The notes under the pieces are model-generated. The model saw only the letters and a list, made by a program, of their open reading frames with translations. It had not been told where the DNA came from and made no database searches. From Helochares maculicollis (taxonomy: Eukaryota; Arthropoda; Insecta; Coleoptera; Hydrophilidae): a stretch of 64,000 nt of DNA. Shown here piece after piece: positions 35,901 to 48,633 of this stretch. The stretch covers positions 1-64,000 of the forward strand of contig JAWQRO010000032.1 in the NCBI GenBank assembly GCA_033557835.1, given 5' to 3'. Numbering within the stretch: position 1 is the stretch's first letter; each line of letters opens with the position of its first letter. Both the position numbers and the translations under genes were made by a program.

Positions 35901-38900
35901 GTCCAATAATGCTGACATGGCATTTACAACTGAAGATAAAGAATAATCACAGCTATACATACCATCAAAGCTATGTACATGGATTTATTACAGGGGTGAC
36001 AAAATGTGGTTTTACCGAATTCGTGTTCTTTTGTTCTATAGCTATCATAAAATAATTGTTTAAGATAGAATGTTACAAAGAAAATGATTTAGGCTCAAAT
36101 AAAAATCAATTTAACAGAATTAGTCATCAATATCTACTAATTTCAAATACAATAAGAACTGAAAATAATTGTTTGTATTGAAATAAAAATTAAAAACAAC
36201 AAGTTTCTAATATAATAGATCAATGTAATTATAAAATTTTTACTTAAAATACGATTATAAATTGTTCATCTTCCATTAACATAATCTATTAGCTATAGTA
36301 AAAACAATTTTAATGTGCTAAATAGACAGTACTAATTACCAAAAAGTATGCTTTAAGCCAAATATGTACAGTCATTCCAGGACACTATGTAAAGCAATGC
36401 ATGCAGAACTAGGCGAAGCTGCTAGTGCGGACAGGAGGGAAAAAAGCGCACCTGCGATGCCAAGGGAACCCGATTCATCTGTTCTACGATTCGTTCCATG
36501 GCTAATTCAGTTTCACGGAGCCTCCTCCGAAGATGATCCAGTTCTGTATCTCCTGCAGACATATTATCTCAAGGTGCGCATAAATGATTATAAAATGAAT
36601 GGGGAAGTAAATGATTAGAATATGGTTAAGATGCACCTCCCTCCTGTTCCACTATTCAGTGACTATGATGGGCACAACTTAAACACATTTCATGTCAACT
36701 AATTTCTACTGACTGTCTATGTTAGATTAGGGAAGACACAAATAAAAGTGAAAGTGTATTTATAATGATCTTTCTAAAAGTACACAAATGTCTCTGAATA
36801 CTTTGCATGCATGTGTTTAAGTTTGTAATTCTATTTAAATATGTGTATGAACATACGCGGGCTATTTATAACAAGTGGCCTAGTTAATACTGAATTCTGC
36901 ATGAGACTACAGGTAACTGCAATTTTCAAATTGTTTGTAAATAGTTTAGTTTGGGTTTACTGCTTATAAAGTATTGAATCTTTTCGATTGAGCCTAATCA
37001 ACAAATTAATGATTTATTTTTGCAGGTTTTTAAATTTTGTTTCACTTTATATCTACAAAAATTATGTTTTTTGAAGTTAGAGAGTTTAATTATTTATCAT
37101 AGTATTTTTACTAATCACGTTAATATAGATTAGCATATTGTATGACATAGTTTTTGTAAAATTGGTTTCATTGTAAGTTGTTCTAAGATATTCTAAAGAG
37201 ATAGCTCCTAAACCCACAGAGTTAATCAATCGATTATAGTTTGTTAATATAAGTAGCGCTTTTACTCAACGCTGTTAAAATATGCTATAAAAAAGGGTTT
37301 CAAATAAAATTTTTTCTTTTACAATCTTCTTTAGAAAAATAAGACTATTTTAAGTACAATTCACAAAATGTGTGAATATTACATCTCAAAGGTGAAATAA
37401 CTAAGCAATTCAATAGTTATATGTTTTGAAATAATGTCCTTATTAATTTGCAAGAGATCTAATTATTTCTATAGAATTTTAGACAAAAAAGATCATACAT
37501 TCTGCTGTAGCTAGCTGACTGATCATTGCACAGAATAAATCAGTAATTAATAAAAATTGTCTAATTAAAATGGTATAGGAATGTAATGCAATGTTTAAAA
37601 ACAATTCATTATAAATAAGTTAAAAGAAATAATGCATAACATATCAATAGCTAATATAAGTGTAAAAATTACAGGGCACTCTAGCAGGTTCTACCAATTA
37701 TATGTGGTTCTATGTTAATTTTAAATACTAACGAACAATGGAAATAATTCTAAAATAGTTCCTACAAGATCTGAAATATGCTCTTAAGTCAAATTTATCT
37801 ACATTACTTATCTACACCATTTCGTTATGGAAAATCTACTAAAATCAGATGCACCAATAAAATAGCTTACACATATCAAAAAATAAAAAAATATGTTGCA
37901 TATGCATATTTTTCATACAACTCGATGAAGAGGTTAATTATTCGGATATTTCTAAAACACGCAGAATACTGCTTAAAAATCTATGGTAAAACAACTGGTA
38001 ACCTGATAGATCACATATTCAGTAGTTTAGCTGCTCCAAATTATCTTTTAACACTAAAATTGATCCAATTTTATGAGAACTTTTAATGTTTTAAATATAG
38101 TCACACTCAGTCTATGCCTTAATTTATTTAAAAAGGAATTTACAGATGTCTTTAATTTATCTTTGGCTAAGTTCATAATGTTTTGTTGTCATGCCAACTT
38201 CTTCTCAGTCTTCCGTGTTTTCTACTTTCTGAGAATTTCCAATTTATAATTGTTTTGGAATCCAATTTTCACACAATTCTTCGATTCACTTATTTGTTAC
38301 TGCTTTGAGCCTTTACCTTCTAACTATTCTTTGATAGAAATGCATTTCTATAGCGTCTAACATTCATTTTGTTGTTACTTATCTATTTTACACAATTATT
38401 TGTGAATCTACTTTTTGCTATGGTATAATATATAGTACAGTCTCCAGATTAAATAAGCAACTAACGACTTAAAATTTTCCAAAATTAAATGACCTGTTTT
38501 TATATTTTTTTAATTAATTTATGAAACCAGTTTTATTTCCTGCTTTCCATTTGTATATATAGCAATACAATTCTTGCTGATAAAAAGTAGTAATTGCTTC
38601 TGCATACCCTAATTATTTTACATAATAAATAACATTATATTTTTATTGTTGTCAGCATATTTATTTATATCACTGTGTTGGCAAAAGCTAATAAGAATTT
38701 TTAGATTGTTCTATTTGCAGATAATAATTAATATTTATTTATTGTTCTTTTTCTTCTTTTTACTCTCTCCTATGTGGCTTTTAAAGCACCATTTGACAAA
38801 TATTTCCAGTGTTCGACATATTTTTCTTGATTCATTATTTAGTTGTTGAAAAACTTGGTAGTTTGTCAGTGAATTTGTTGATGCTATGCTATACATTTTC

Positions 38901-41900
38901 TTATTTGATTAAATATTTTTTTAGTAAGTGTAGCACTGCTCATTATCTGCTCCCCTTCAATGCAAATAAGTAGTAATAATATGGAGACCAGTATAGTCAG
39001 TAAGCCACATATTAAATGTGAACCTCATCTAACAATCTTTGAAATTGAATGTTTTAAAACTCGATGATCTACGTTTTTCATTTCTCATATTGAAATAATC
39101 AGTTTTGAATTTTTTAAACCGCTTAAAACATGACAATTTATTAAAAGTATGCTTTGACAAGTATTTGCTCGATTGTACAGCAGTTTCCTTCAAATGATAA
39201 CAGAAAAATCAATACCTTCTACAAATCGCAGTTTCAGGTACAACATTCGATATGTTAAAAAAATATATGTTGTTATATGAAACTTCTATAGTTTTAAATT
39301 AAAAGTTCTTGTTATATTACTACATGCAAGTACAAGAAAGAGACGCCAGTGACACAGCTTGTCACATTAGCAACTTAATTGCTTCTAGATAATTTAGATG
39401 CATAACAGTTACCATAAGTTTTTGAATTGAACTATCTACATATAAGTTTAGCATGATCGATCAAGTTATCAGTGATAAAACTAACTTCTAAGATTAATTT
39501 AATTTTACACTAAAATAATTTCCACTAAAATAGTTTTGCGTGAATTAAACTATTTTCTACAAAATAACTTTTGCCCTAAAGTACGTAAAAAAAATGAGCA
39601 CCAACAAAGCTAAATGTGATGATGGTACATGAAGTGATTTTAGAAAATGACTTACTTGCATCCCTCTCTTTCCATCCTAGTTGCAAGCAGCAAATAAAGC
39701 ATAAAAATAGTTAGCATACATATAAAACCATGTTTCTTAATGACTATACACAAAATCTGTAGAATTATACTGAGTATAATCAGTTGTTGAAGGTTATGTA
39801 CTGTTTTTGATGGCAATATGTTGTGTGTTTACAGCTGTGTACATATTATATATTCGACTGTACACTGTCTATATAATGCAGTTTATAGTTTGTTTAAGCG
39901 TTATTTAAGACTACATCTCTTTTTTTCACATGTTTCAAATAAATAAATTATTAGACCTACCTAATTTAGTAGACGTTTTATTTGGTAATCTTGGTTGTAC
40001 ATATGGACGATCAGCACTCTCAAAGACATCCTTCCTGAATTGTCTATCTGGTACAACTGGAGGATAAAGTGGAGCTCCAGGACCATCAGGTTGTTTTTTA
40101 AATAGTATCTAAAAATGAAATCACTGGTTATGAATTAAGCGTTTTAAAAATATTAAATATTACAGAACTTCTACACAAAAATAATTTAAAAAAACAGGAA
40201 TAAATGATAGTTAAAAATTTGAACAATGAAACAGGATAAAATAACGTTTACCTTCATTAGGGTGTATGTGAAAAATATTACAATACCAACTGTATAAATT
40301 GGCATTATAACACTCATACTGCTTCCTTTATGAGAAGGTGGAACTACATGGCCTGCACCACCCATTGGAGGTCTCATACCTGGTATAGGCCCAGGCTGCA
40401 TGAAAAAACAATAGAAGATAATATTGCATCCACAACTCAATAAAATGAAACTAACAAAATAAATAACATCAATTAAAAATCCACAACTTTGTAACATGAA
40501 CTAAAACATTCTTTTTCATATCCGAAGCAAATACTCGCTTTCAATAATTGTTTTACTATATTCTTGGACTATTACAAGAATAAGCTGGCACAAACTACTA
40601 GTACAATTAGTACAATTAAATAAAAAGGTGTGAAATGTCTAATAATCACTGAATACATGATGTAACGATGACAAGAATGTTCTAATTTTAATTTGAACGT
40701 AAGACATCAATCAAACCCAAACATCCCGGAATACCATAAAAATATTGACATTACTTTGTAAACTCCAGAGAGGATATCTAAAAATAGCATCTAGATCAGA
40801 GAAATAGGAAGGTATTAAAAAAAATCTTTATTTATCTTCATTTAAATGAGCCACTTATAAATATAGCCCATCAGCTGATTACTTAATAAAATAAATAGCA
40901 CTTTATGAGGTGCCTCAATTTCAATGAAATTAAAACAAAATATTATTTTAATTTGACCGTGCATCAATGTGAAAAAGTTTAGTAGTTGAGCAGCAAATTA
41001 TAGAAATAGAATATTGGGCAGCATCACAGAGTTATTTTTAAAGAGATGTAAGAAAGGTCTGGTGCGAGATATTTATACACATATTTGTTGTCTGTGTTGC
41101 AAATCTCTTGAGTTGCACTTTTATTGATTGTTAGTATTTGAGTTTGAGTAATAAAACAACAATTTTGTTTTTGTCTGCCCATTCAAAAACATATTTGGGG
41201 CATCTGGTTTGTAAATGCATGAGAATTTCTTGAAGTCAGATAGAGGAATGTCGTAATGAAGATATAATGACAAAATTCAAACAATTTAATCAGGAAAATG
41301 ATAATTGGGGAAAATGTAAACAGGATTCACAAGCCTAACAACTTTTCTGTAGGTCAAGCCGGTTGACATTGGTTTATTTCAAGTTGACTAAAATTAGTTT
41401 CTATATTTTACTGGATTTAATGTGTGGCACTAAATACGGTATTACGTAATTATTCTTTTGTTGAAGTTAAGAATGTATACTGAGCTGGTACAAAAGTAAA
41501 TTTAAATACGGGATATGTTCTTAGACTGTTGAGTCTTTAGGTTAAAAATAATCCATGGTGTGCTTCAGTTTACTTGATTATCATTGCAGATTTTACCCAA
41601 ATGTGCATATTCAAAAGCTTTTTGTTACCTTGCCCTCAACAATCCGTGGAGGTGGACCTCGCGATGGTGTAGGATGTGTATGAGGTATAGCACTACCTCT
41701 TTCTCTGAATGCCGGGTGTATTATTTCAGAACGAAGGTGCAGGGGCCTTTCTTGTTGAATACCTGAAAGTATTAGACTGAAATATTTTTTTTAAATTAGG
41801 TTAAAAATGGGGAACGGTATTTTGGACAGCGTAAAATTGGAGGAAAAGGCACATTTCAGAGAAAGTCTGTTTTTAGAAATAATTGGGTTTTAGGGGTAAA

Positions 41901-43205
41901 AAGAATGTAACAGACAAGACGGTCTCTAGGATATTATGGTTCTAGCTATCTGGAAATAAGGTGATATAATTAAGTAGATCAATTAACTAATGAAATAAGT
42001 TGATTATACAACAAATTTTAAATAGGACATTATCTTAAATTGGATAAAGGAAAACAAAACAATATTATCAAAACAAACGATTTTTGTTGATAAATAAAAA
42101 TGAAAAACCACCACAATAAACATGTCCTGTCAAACATGACTTCATGAAAATGTGAAATCAAACAATTTATAGGTAAATTAGTATTTATTGTCATAATGAT
42201 CTTGCATCAGCTGAATAAATGTGAAATTGTAAATGATTTGCCAATTATCTGCTTATTTTGCACTTTTGCAGTCAGTATGTGATAAAGCTTATTACGCAAT
42301 TTTAGAGTTCTATGTATTTCCAAGCATTTCATATCGTAAAAATGCAAGAATTATTTGATACCAGTTCGGCTAAGACAGCAATGTCATCCCAAAATATCTT
42401 GGCGTAAATCTTAAACAATTTGAGCTATTAATTTCCTAATCTTACAATTTACTCAGCTGATTTGGATTAATACAGCAAACTATTCACTACCTCTACAAAA
42501 ACAAACAACTTTAGTAGTTTTAGTAATAAAATAACGTTAGCAAAGACGTCTTACTAGGCAATGACATATTAGAAGATATGAAGTGCCGAACTCCTAATCT
42601 CCAAGGAGAAACACCAAAGTTATACTTTAAGCAGAGAGATCCGTTCAAAGAACGTATTTCATCTAAGATTTGTTTAAACGTATGCCCCAGCATCACTTTC
42701 TCTTGCAGAACCGCAGATATATCAATTCCACAAACCTGCAGCACTTCAGATTTGCATCGGGATACGATTTCTTTGCCTGTTAAAGGTTTCTCTTCATCGT
42801 GTGTAATAATATTACTGCACAGTTCCGACATTATTTTTATTGTATTTACATCAGTTTCCGATATAACATCGCAGCATCCTAATTAGCAGAAAAAAAGAAG
42901 AGTAAAGATCAGAGGATATACATGTGATTATGGTAATTGTTCGTGCAAAGTACATGGTGTAACGATTGATCGAGAGGGCGATCATCTAGTGGATCTCCAG
43001 AATTCTATTAATTAATGGTTCATAGGTTGTTTTGTTTCAGTAACAGGGTCTTACCAGTCGTTTTGTCAATCGCACTGGGTTTCATGTGTTGATTTGCAGA
43101 TCCCACGAGCATAGGGTAAAACACTTTGGGCCAAAGCACTGCAAAACAACCGACCACAATAACTAATACGAACATAGTTTTTCGGGGGCCTATGTCGTTA
43201 GCCAT
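32913..43205 (-). CDS. RIC3: RIC3 acetylcholine-receptor chaperone
   Basis: An ER-membrane chaperone that promotes folding and assembly of nicotinic acetylcholine receptors. Twelve coding exons (43205-43055, 42878-42555, 41762-41629, 40395-40252, 40108-39961, 39676-39656, 36552-36452, 36035-36016, 35952-35847, 34283-33860, 33789-33638, 33032-32913) join in phase to 614 residues. TM1 is FVLVIVVGCFAVLWPKVFYP near residue 12. A conserved luminal exon follows (CGIDISAVLQEKV; FNGSLC-like SLNGSLCLKY). Then come a proline-rich stretch (ERPLHLRSEIIHPAFRERG), TM2 (SVIMPIYTVGIVIFFTYTLM), the cytosolic coiled coil (ELDHLRRRLRETELAMERIV), the RIC3 signature KVLGMEMTASCEDGQKWSR, and an acidic C-terminal tail. 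Exons 6 and 8 are only 21 and 20 nt. The fit of exon 8 and the extended start of exon 9 rests on phase and splice sites. Confidence 0.9.
36553..39655 (-). other. 3.1-kb RIC3 intron with LINE-like debris
   Basis: An AT-rich intron between the 21-nt micro-exon and the coiled-coil exon. It includes a plausible non-LTR fragment at about 38,120-38,440 (listed separately). The remainder has no recognisable feature. Confidence 0.5.
38120..38440 (-). mobile_element. Possible non-LTR retrotransposon C-terminal fragment
   Basis: Read on the minus strand, broken frames give MHFYQRIVRR, then RLKAVTNK, IEELCENWIPK, RKHGRLRRSWHDNK. These follow the order of LINE C-terminal regions (E-M-x-F-xRRI, TNxEI, GRxRxSWxDN). 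There are several in-frame stops. The match is by motif order only. A further purine-rich minus-strand patch near 38,700-38,880 (QQLNNESRKI) may be RT sequence of the same insertion. It lies inside a RIC3 intron in the same orientation as the gene. Confidence 0.4.
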
Positions 43206-43450
43206 TTTCGATTGACTATATTGTCTTTCACTTCGAACTCGTTCAGTCATGCCTAAACGCACTAACACTACTGTTGCAAAGTCGGTTTTGTAAAAAACTT
43301 GGCGCAAATACACAATCGCAAAGATAGAAATATATCGATGACGGAGGAGAAACGTGAAACGATTTTCGCGGACCGGATGGGGTGGGGTGCAAAATAAAGC
43401 GCAGTGGCGTATAAGCGGGTGGTTTCCTGGGGAGCTTAGGGGTAGCTCCA
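43206..43450 (-). promoter_or_regulatory. Probable RIC3 promoter / 5' UTR region
   Basis: Upstream of the RIC3 ATG, the sequence at about 43,330-43,445 is markedly richer in G and CpG than the rest of the window. It reads leftward into the first coding exon. No TATA box is obvious. The call rests on position and composition only. Confidence 0.35.
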
Positions 43451-46400
43451 GATTTTAAAATACCTGCTTGTGGTGCGCTTTTAAGAAATTAGGTTAAGTT
43501 GGGGTTATTTTTAATACTTTTGAGTAGTAAAAATAAATTAGCGTTGTGGTCAAAAGTGTTAATTAAAAATGTTCTAAGGTCTCGGTGTTAAATGAATGTA
43601 ATTAAAGCAATTAAACGAGCAATTTTTGGATATATTTATTACGTTATTTTTATGTTTATTTTTGGTTTATTATGCAATTAAATTTGAACCTCTTCTTCTT
43701 CTTTGAAGTTAACATATGACTTAGGCAAATGATGGAGGCAAATATAAAATTGCTTAGTTAATATTTTATGCCTCGGCTAATTGTTTTTGTCTAATCTATT
43801 TGCTATTTAGCTAGATTGCGCTCATAATGTAACGATTTAATTAAAACTGTGATCTAGATTTTTATGTGATATTGTAGAAACAAGTATTCGCATAAATTAT
43901 TAAAAGTTTTAATGGTTAGTTTTTATCTGATATTAATATATTAATCGTAAATAAAACTTTCAGCCATGGCTTAAATAAATAAGTTTGTCTCAAATTCACA
44001 AAATACTGTTTTTATTAATGAAATAAAAATGTAACTAAAGTATTTTTTTTAAAGCTTAAAAACAAATTTACTAATTAACGAACTATAAATATGGTTTGCA
44101 TCGTTATAATTCTTCTAGAATTTTACGTCTAGATGTTCTCAGTTAAATACGATTTATTAAATATACAATATAACTTCATATAATTCAGAACAATTCTCAT
44201 TCATCAAAGAATACATAACTCTTAAGTCTTAATTAAAACCGACAACTATTTGTTTGATAAACAACTAATTGACCATTTAATTAAATTTTGACTAATAGCC
44301 TAGTCAAATAGTAAGTTTGGGCTTTTTGTAACCCATTTTATCAAGTCATATTATATTTATAATGGAGTACTGAACAATGTAAAAAGTAGTGATATCTTAT
44401 GTTGCATTTAGAAAAATAAATTAAACCGATTAACATAAATCGCCTAAATGCAGCATTTTGATTATTTTCTACTTGGAAATTAGTATATTGTTTTGATGAA
44501 CGGAGTTGTTGTTTTAGTGTGATTATAAATATTTTTAGATTAACTTAAATAAATAGCTATGTGCATGATTTTTGCAAACAATAGGTGTGACATCTGTAAA
44601 TGAGAATAATATTTTCATTGCTTCAGCAAATAAAAGGAGTTGTTGGGAAATATTTTCCTTATTAACATTTATCCGTCTGCAAAGTAGAATATATAAAATG
44701 GTATGTACTTTTATATTTCGTTATTTAATTATTAGCCTTATTGCTTGTTTTAACTTCGATCTTCGCTCTTGCTGCACAAATATGGACAACCAGTTGTAGG
44801 GTCTCCTTTTGGGTTGTTGTCCAGTCGTGTTTCTGTAGGTCGTCAAATTTCACATATTCCCGAATTATCATACAAAGTGTAGTAAAGTGAAGATATTATG
44901 AACATGAAAAATTGAACTTGGAGATTTTTACGGATCTTCACATTTTGAGTGCCCGTGAATCCATTTTGACCATTTTTGGCATATTGTCTGCACAACACTA
45001 TAAAGTTAGCCAAAGTTATAGACATTTGATCTGCAACTATGTTTCTAGAAAATACCTAATTTATAAAGTTAGTGCTAATGAATACTCTGTACTATCTTTT
45101 ATTATTTTTGCTAAAATTATTTAAGACATGTTGTGGAAATTATTCTTAACAAATAAGAAATTGGTTTTGAATACTAATATTTTAAGTCAGATAAGCACAC
45201 CTAAAATTGGAGAATTTCCTTTGTGCGTTTAGGTTAATTTGTTTCTAACCAAGACAAGACCATCTAGATAATTTGAGTCAATGTTGTATCTATGGCAAAG
45301 TGCCCTTATTGAAAGTAATAAGTATAATATTTAGGAGCATAAATGCGTCAGATTTCCCTATCAAAACAAATTTAATATTTAAATAAATGCCTCCTCATTA
45401 GAGTAGCCCAACTGATATCGAAGTCAATCTGTATTAAATGAAATAAAATTGTTACGGCATTTTCTAGTTGTGTTACTTTAATTTTGATATTTGATATTTT
45501 TCGAGGGAAGTAATGACCCGAAGAAATTTAACAGTAAGCAGGTGAAAACTGACATACCAGAAATTACATGTAGTCACATCTACTATTGTTATAGTTTAAG
45601 CAAAGAATGATATCATGTAAGGAGCGAAAATTGGAGAATTGAAGACTTACTTTGCCTGTTGAAATTAAATTGAGATGCATGAATATCTACGTGATCGCTT
45701 CCTCGTACGTGTGTCTCTGCTTGCGTAATATTTGCTGCTTGACATGTTGGTTTTTATATCCAAGACTCCTTCGTTAAAATCCTATTAACAACGCGTGTTT
45801 ACATCGTTCCTCTATGCATTTCTGCCTTAATAGATCCAGTGAATAATCAAAAGAGGGAAGCTCTTTAGCCTTGCAAACATAAACCTGCATGCAATTTTAT
45901 ATGTACATTTAAACTCTTAGAAAACTTTTTTCAAAGTTATTTGAACTAAATTATCTTTTTTCTCCGCTCATATCCATGTATAGCAAGCGTAGCAAAAAAT
46001 TACCGGTAGATTAAATAATTCTATGACAAAATCGAATGATAAAAGTCCAATACCTTACATTAACAGCAAGCAATTAAAATACATCTATAAAATATTCTGG
46101 TTTATACCGCTCAGGCAAAATTTGTGATGAGTATGTGAAATGTAAATTAATATTAAAAAAAAACGGAATTGTCCACGTATCTAAGTACAGATCTTTTCTT
46201 GTTCGCAATTCAAATACACGTAGCATTTGCTAATGAAATGTAAATACAAATGTAAATTTCGATATAGAAAATTGATTTTCATTTTCCTACGTCTTCAGGA
46301 ATTCATGAGCTGTGAATGAAAATGTAGGCGATAATAATACATTAACCAAAGTTTTTAACCACATATTAATAGTTCTATTCTGCGGTTTATTAATCGCAAC

Positions 46401-48237
46401 TATGAATAACTTACTTAATAGTAAAGCATTCCATCTCTAGGTATAAGGGTGGGGGAATTGAATATTACATGTCTGCCTCCATTATGTCCTAGCAAACCGT
46501 TGTTTCTGCATAGCATACCTTCTTTCTGCTTCATTTCTGATTCCATTAATCAAACTGGTTTTTGATCTTCCTATCTTATTTGTACCACATACTTTAATTT
46601 CGAACAATTCTTTCGTGACTCTCAAAAGTCACATTACACACCTACCTGAACCGTTAGAGCAGTTCTTTAAAGTTTTTATCTATAAGTCTGAGTATTCCGT
46701 TCTTTAATTCATCACTATTCTTGCTATTGTCTTAAAAACCTGGACCGGGATTGATGGCTCTGTTAGTGTCTGTGTCTCACTACTGGGCATAATTGTCCGC
46801 ATAACTTTTTTTGACAACTGCAAATTTTATTATAATTTGTTCATTTCTTTTTTTCTAACAATATCTGACTCAATATATTAAAAATATTGATTACTTTTCG
46901 CATTCTTTCACTTAATTCACTGTCTAGCTTCCCGTCTTCATAGATTCTAAGTTATATAACAATTCTTCTAGTACTAAAGATGCTGAAAAACATTTGATGT
47001 ATTAGTTGATGATGTATCATTTCCTTTATTGCTTCGTCTAGCACAACTGAAAATATACTCAACATGCATTCCCCCGTTTTTGTTTATTAATTTGTCACGC
47101 ATTTAATGAAATATAAAATCCTGAAAATCTTTTTTTGTGCGGTGCCCCAAATACCTTAATTTCATTATTACACCGAATACTTTTCTCGCAGTGGACGATA
47201 TCATTAATTCTGCTATTTCATCTGTTTTTTTTGTTGTCACCTCCCCTTTATTAGTTGTGGAACACATTATCTCCGAGGGCGATTTTCCTATTTTGAACGA
47301 TTTCTTATATCTCGATTTTCATCATCATTTGTTCATATTTCTAACTTGCTGTATATGTTATCAGTAATTTGATAACCTCTTGTATTTAATTTTAATTTTA
47401 ATATTAGATTAGAATGAAAAATCCGCAAAATTTGAAAATATAAAATTACAGTTTGCTTTCAATATCATATATAGTTCTTGTTATGGAGTTACATAAATTC
47501 GCTAGCGTTTGTTTGCATAGCATGTTCGTATACGGAAATATTTAGCAGCATTTAAGACTCTCCTTAAATAGGAAGAGATTCCGTCAATGTTTGTAACCCA
47601 GCATCTTCAATTAATAGAGCTCTAAAATCTTGCACACCTGTAGGTCGTCAAGCATCGTTATTGCGTCAGCTTAGGCAACCTGGATCACGAAGGCTACAAA
47701 ATCATACTGCGGATTAACTAAGCATATTTTTATTCGCAGGACCATTATCAGCAAGAAGCAAAATTTGTATTAGAACGCAAAATATAGTCATTTGTGTAAA
47801 TAACAAGTCTATTAAAAAAAATCAGACTTTATCATTGAATAATGTTCGGGTTTTTATGATCGCTTAATACATACATTAATTTTATAGTAAGTAGTACCAC
47901 TCCGTAAATGATAATCATTCCCTATTGCGTGACTTGAAATTATTGTGATATCGACTTCTTCGGAATTCCAAATAAATGTTTCGCTTTTACTCAAGGTCGA
48001 CGCATTCTCTAGGTGTTTAAATTTAATTTTCATACCTTTAAATCGAAATAATTCCCAAAATGTGCAGCATGCGCTACACGTCTTATTTGTATTCCCGCCC
48101 CTTTGATAACCCCCCACCACTGGTGATGTCACAATTGAATAAGTACTTCGAGGCAACGTAGAAACTGTTTGTCATCGTGTACTGTCCAAGGTTTAAAGAG
48201 TGCTAAATTGCAATAACCGTTTACTGTTTTGTGAAAT
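43451..48237. other. Intergenic region between RIC3 and cytochrome b5
   Basis: AT-rich DNA. A decayed non-LTR element lies at about 46,430-47,170 (minus), listed separately. An unusual open frame of 100 codons at 47,854-48,156 (minus) lies just upstream of cytochrome b5; it lacks an ATG and shows no family. Otherwise nothing is supported. Confidence 0.45.
46430..47170 (-). mobile_element. Decayed non-LTR retrotransposon fragment (minus strand)
   Basis: On the minus strand the broken frames read, in order, RIYEDGKLDSELSERMRKVI and FNILSQILLEKKEMNK. These match the LINE block DDGKxDxEIxxRIxxxNxVxxxLxxxLxxKKxISK that follows the RT domain. Further on comes GRSKTSLINGIRNEAERRYA, like the C-terminal GRPxxTWxDxIxxE region, ending near a short A/T-rich tail around 46,440. 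Many stops and frameshifts are present. It is a different sequence from the element at the left edge of the window. Confidence 0.55.
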
Positions 48238-48633
48238 ATGTCCGTCAAGAAATACACGTTAGCCGAAGTGAAATCTCACAACGACAGCAAAAGTTCCTGG
48301 TTGGTGATACACAACAATGTTTACGACGTAACTCAATTCTTGAACGAGCACCCAGGCGGCGAAGAAGTCCTCCTAGAGCAAGCGGGGAAAGATGGTAGTG
48401 AAGCTTTCGAAGACGTCGGCCACTCTACGGATGCACGAGAACTGATGACCAAGTACAAAATTGGCGAAATCGTCGAATCAGAATGTAAACCAGTTAAAGA
48501 AAAAACGAACGTTTGGACATCGAGCTCTGAAGATGCAACAACTCATCAAAGTTCACTCAAGTCTTGGATCCTACCAATCGCTCTAGGAGTACTCGCAACA
48601 ATCATCTATCGTTTCTATTTCCAAACACACTAA
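48238..48633 (+). CDS. Cyt-b5: Cytochrome b5, microsomal tail-anchored
   Basis: A small haem protein that donates electrons to fatty-acid desaturases, elongases and P450s at the ER surface. It is an intronless ORF of 131 residues, the normal size (134 in vertebrates). The haem-binding core begins KKYTLAEVKSHN, with axial His in FLNEHPGGEEVLLEQAG (about residue 40) and second axial His in FEDVGHSTDARELM (about residue 63). A polar linker (residues 80-105) leads to a C-terminal hydrophobic anchor (SWILPIALGVLATIIYRFYF), the tail that inserts into the ER membrane after translation. The ATG follows a leader rich in A/T. The coding region is GC-enriched relative to the flanks. An AATAAA-type signal (ATAATAAATC) lies about 25 bp after the stop. 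Confidence 0.97.
   Translation: MSVKKYTLAEVKSHNDSKSSWLVIHNNVYDVTQFLNEHPGGEEVLLEQAGKDGSEAFEDVGHSTDARELMTKYKIGEIVESECKPVKEKTNVWTSSSEDATTHQSSLKSWILPIALGVLATIIYRFYFQTH

Noticed and set aside
42578..42886. 102-codon plus-strand open frame
   Set aside because: Antisense to RIC3 exon 2.
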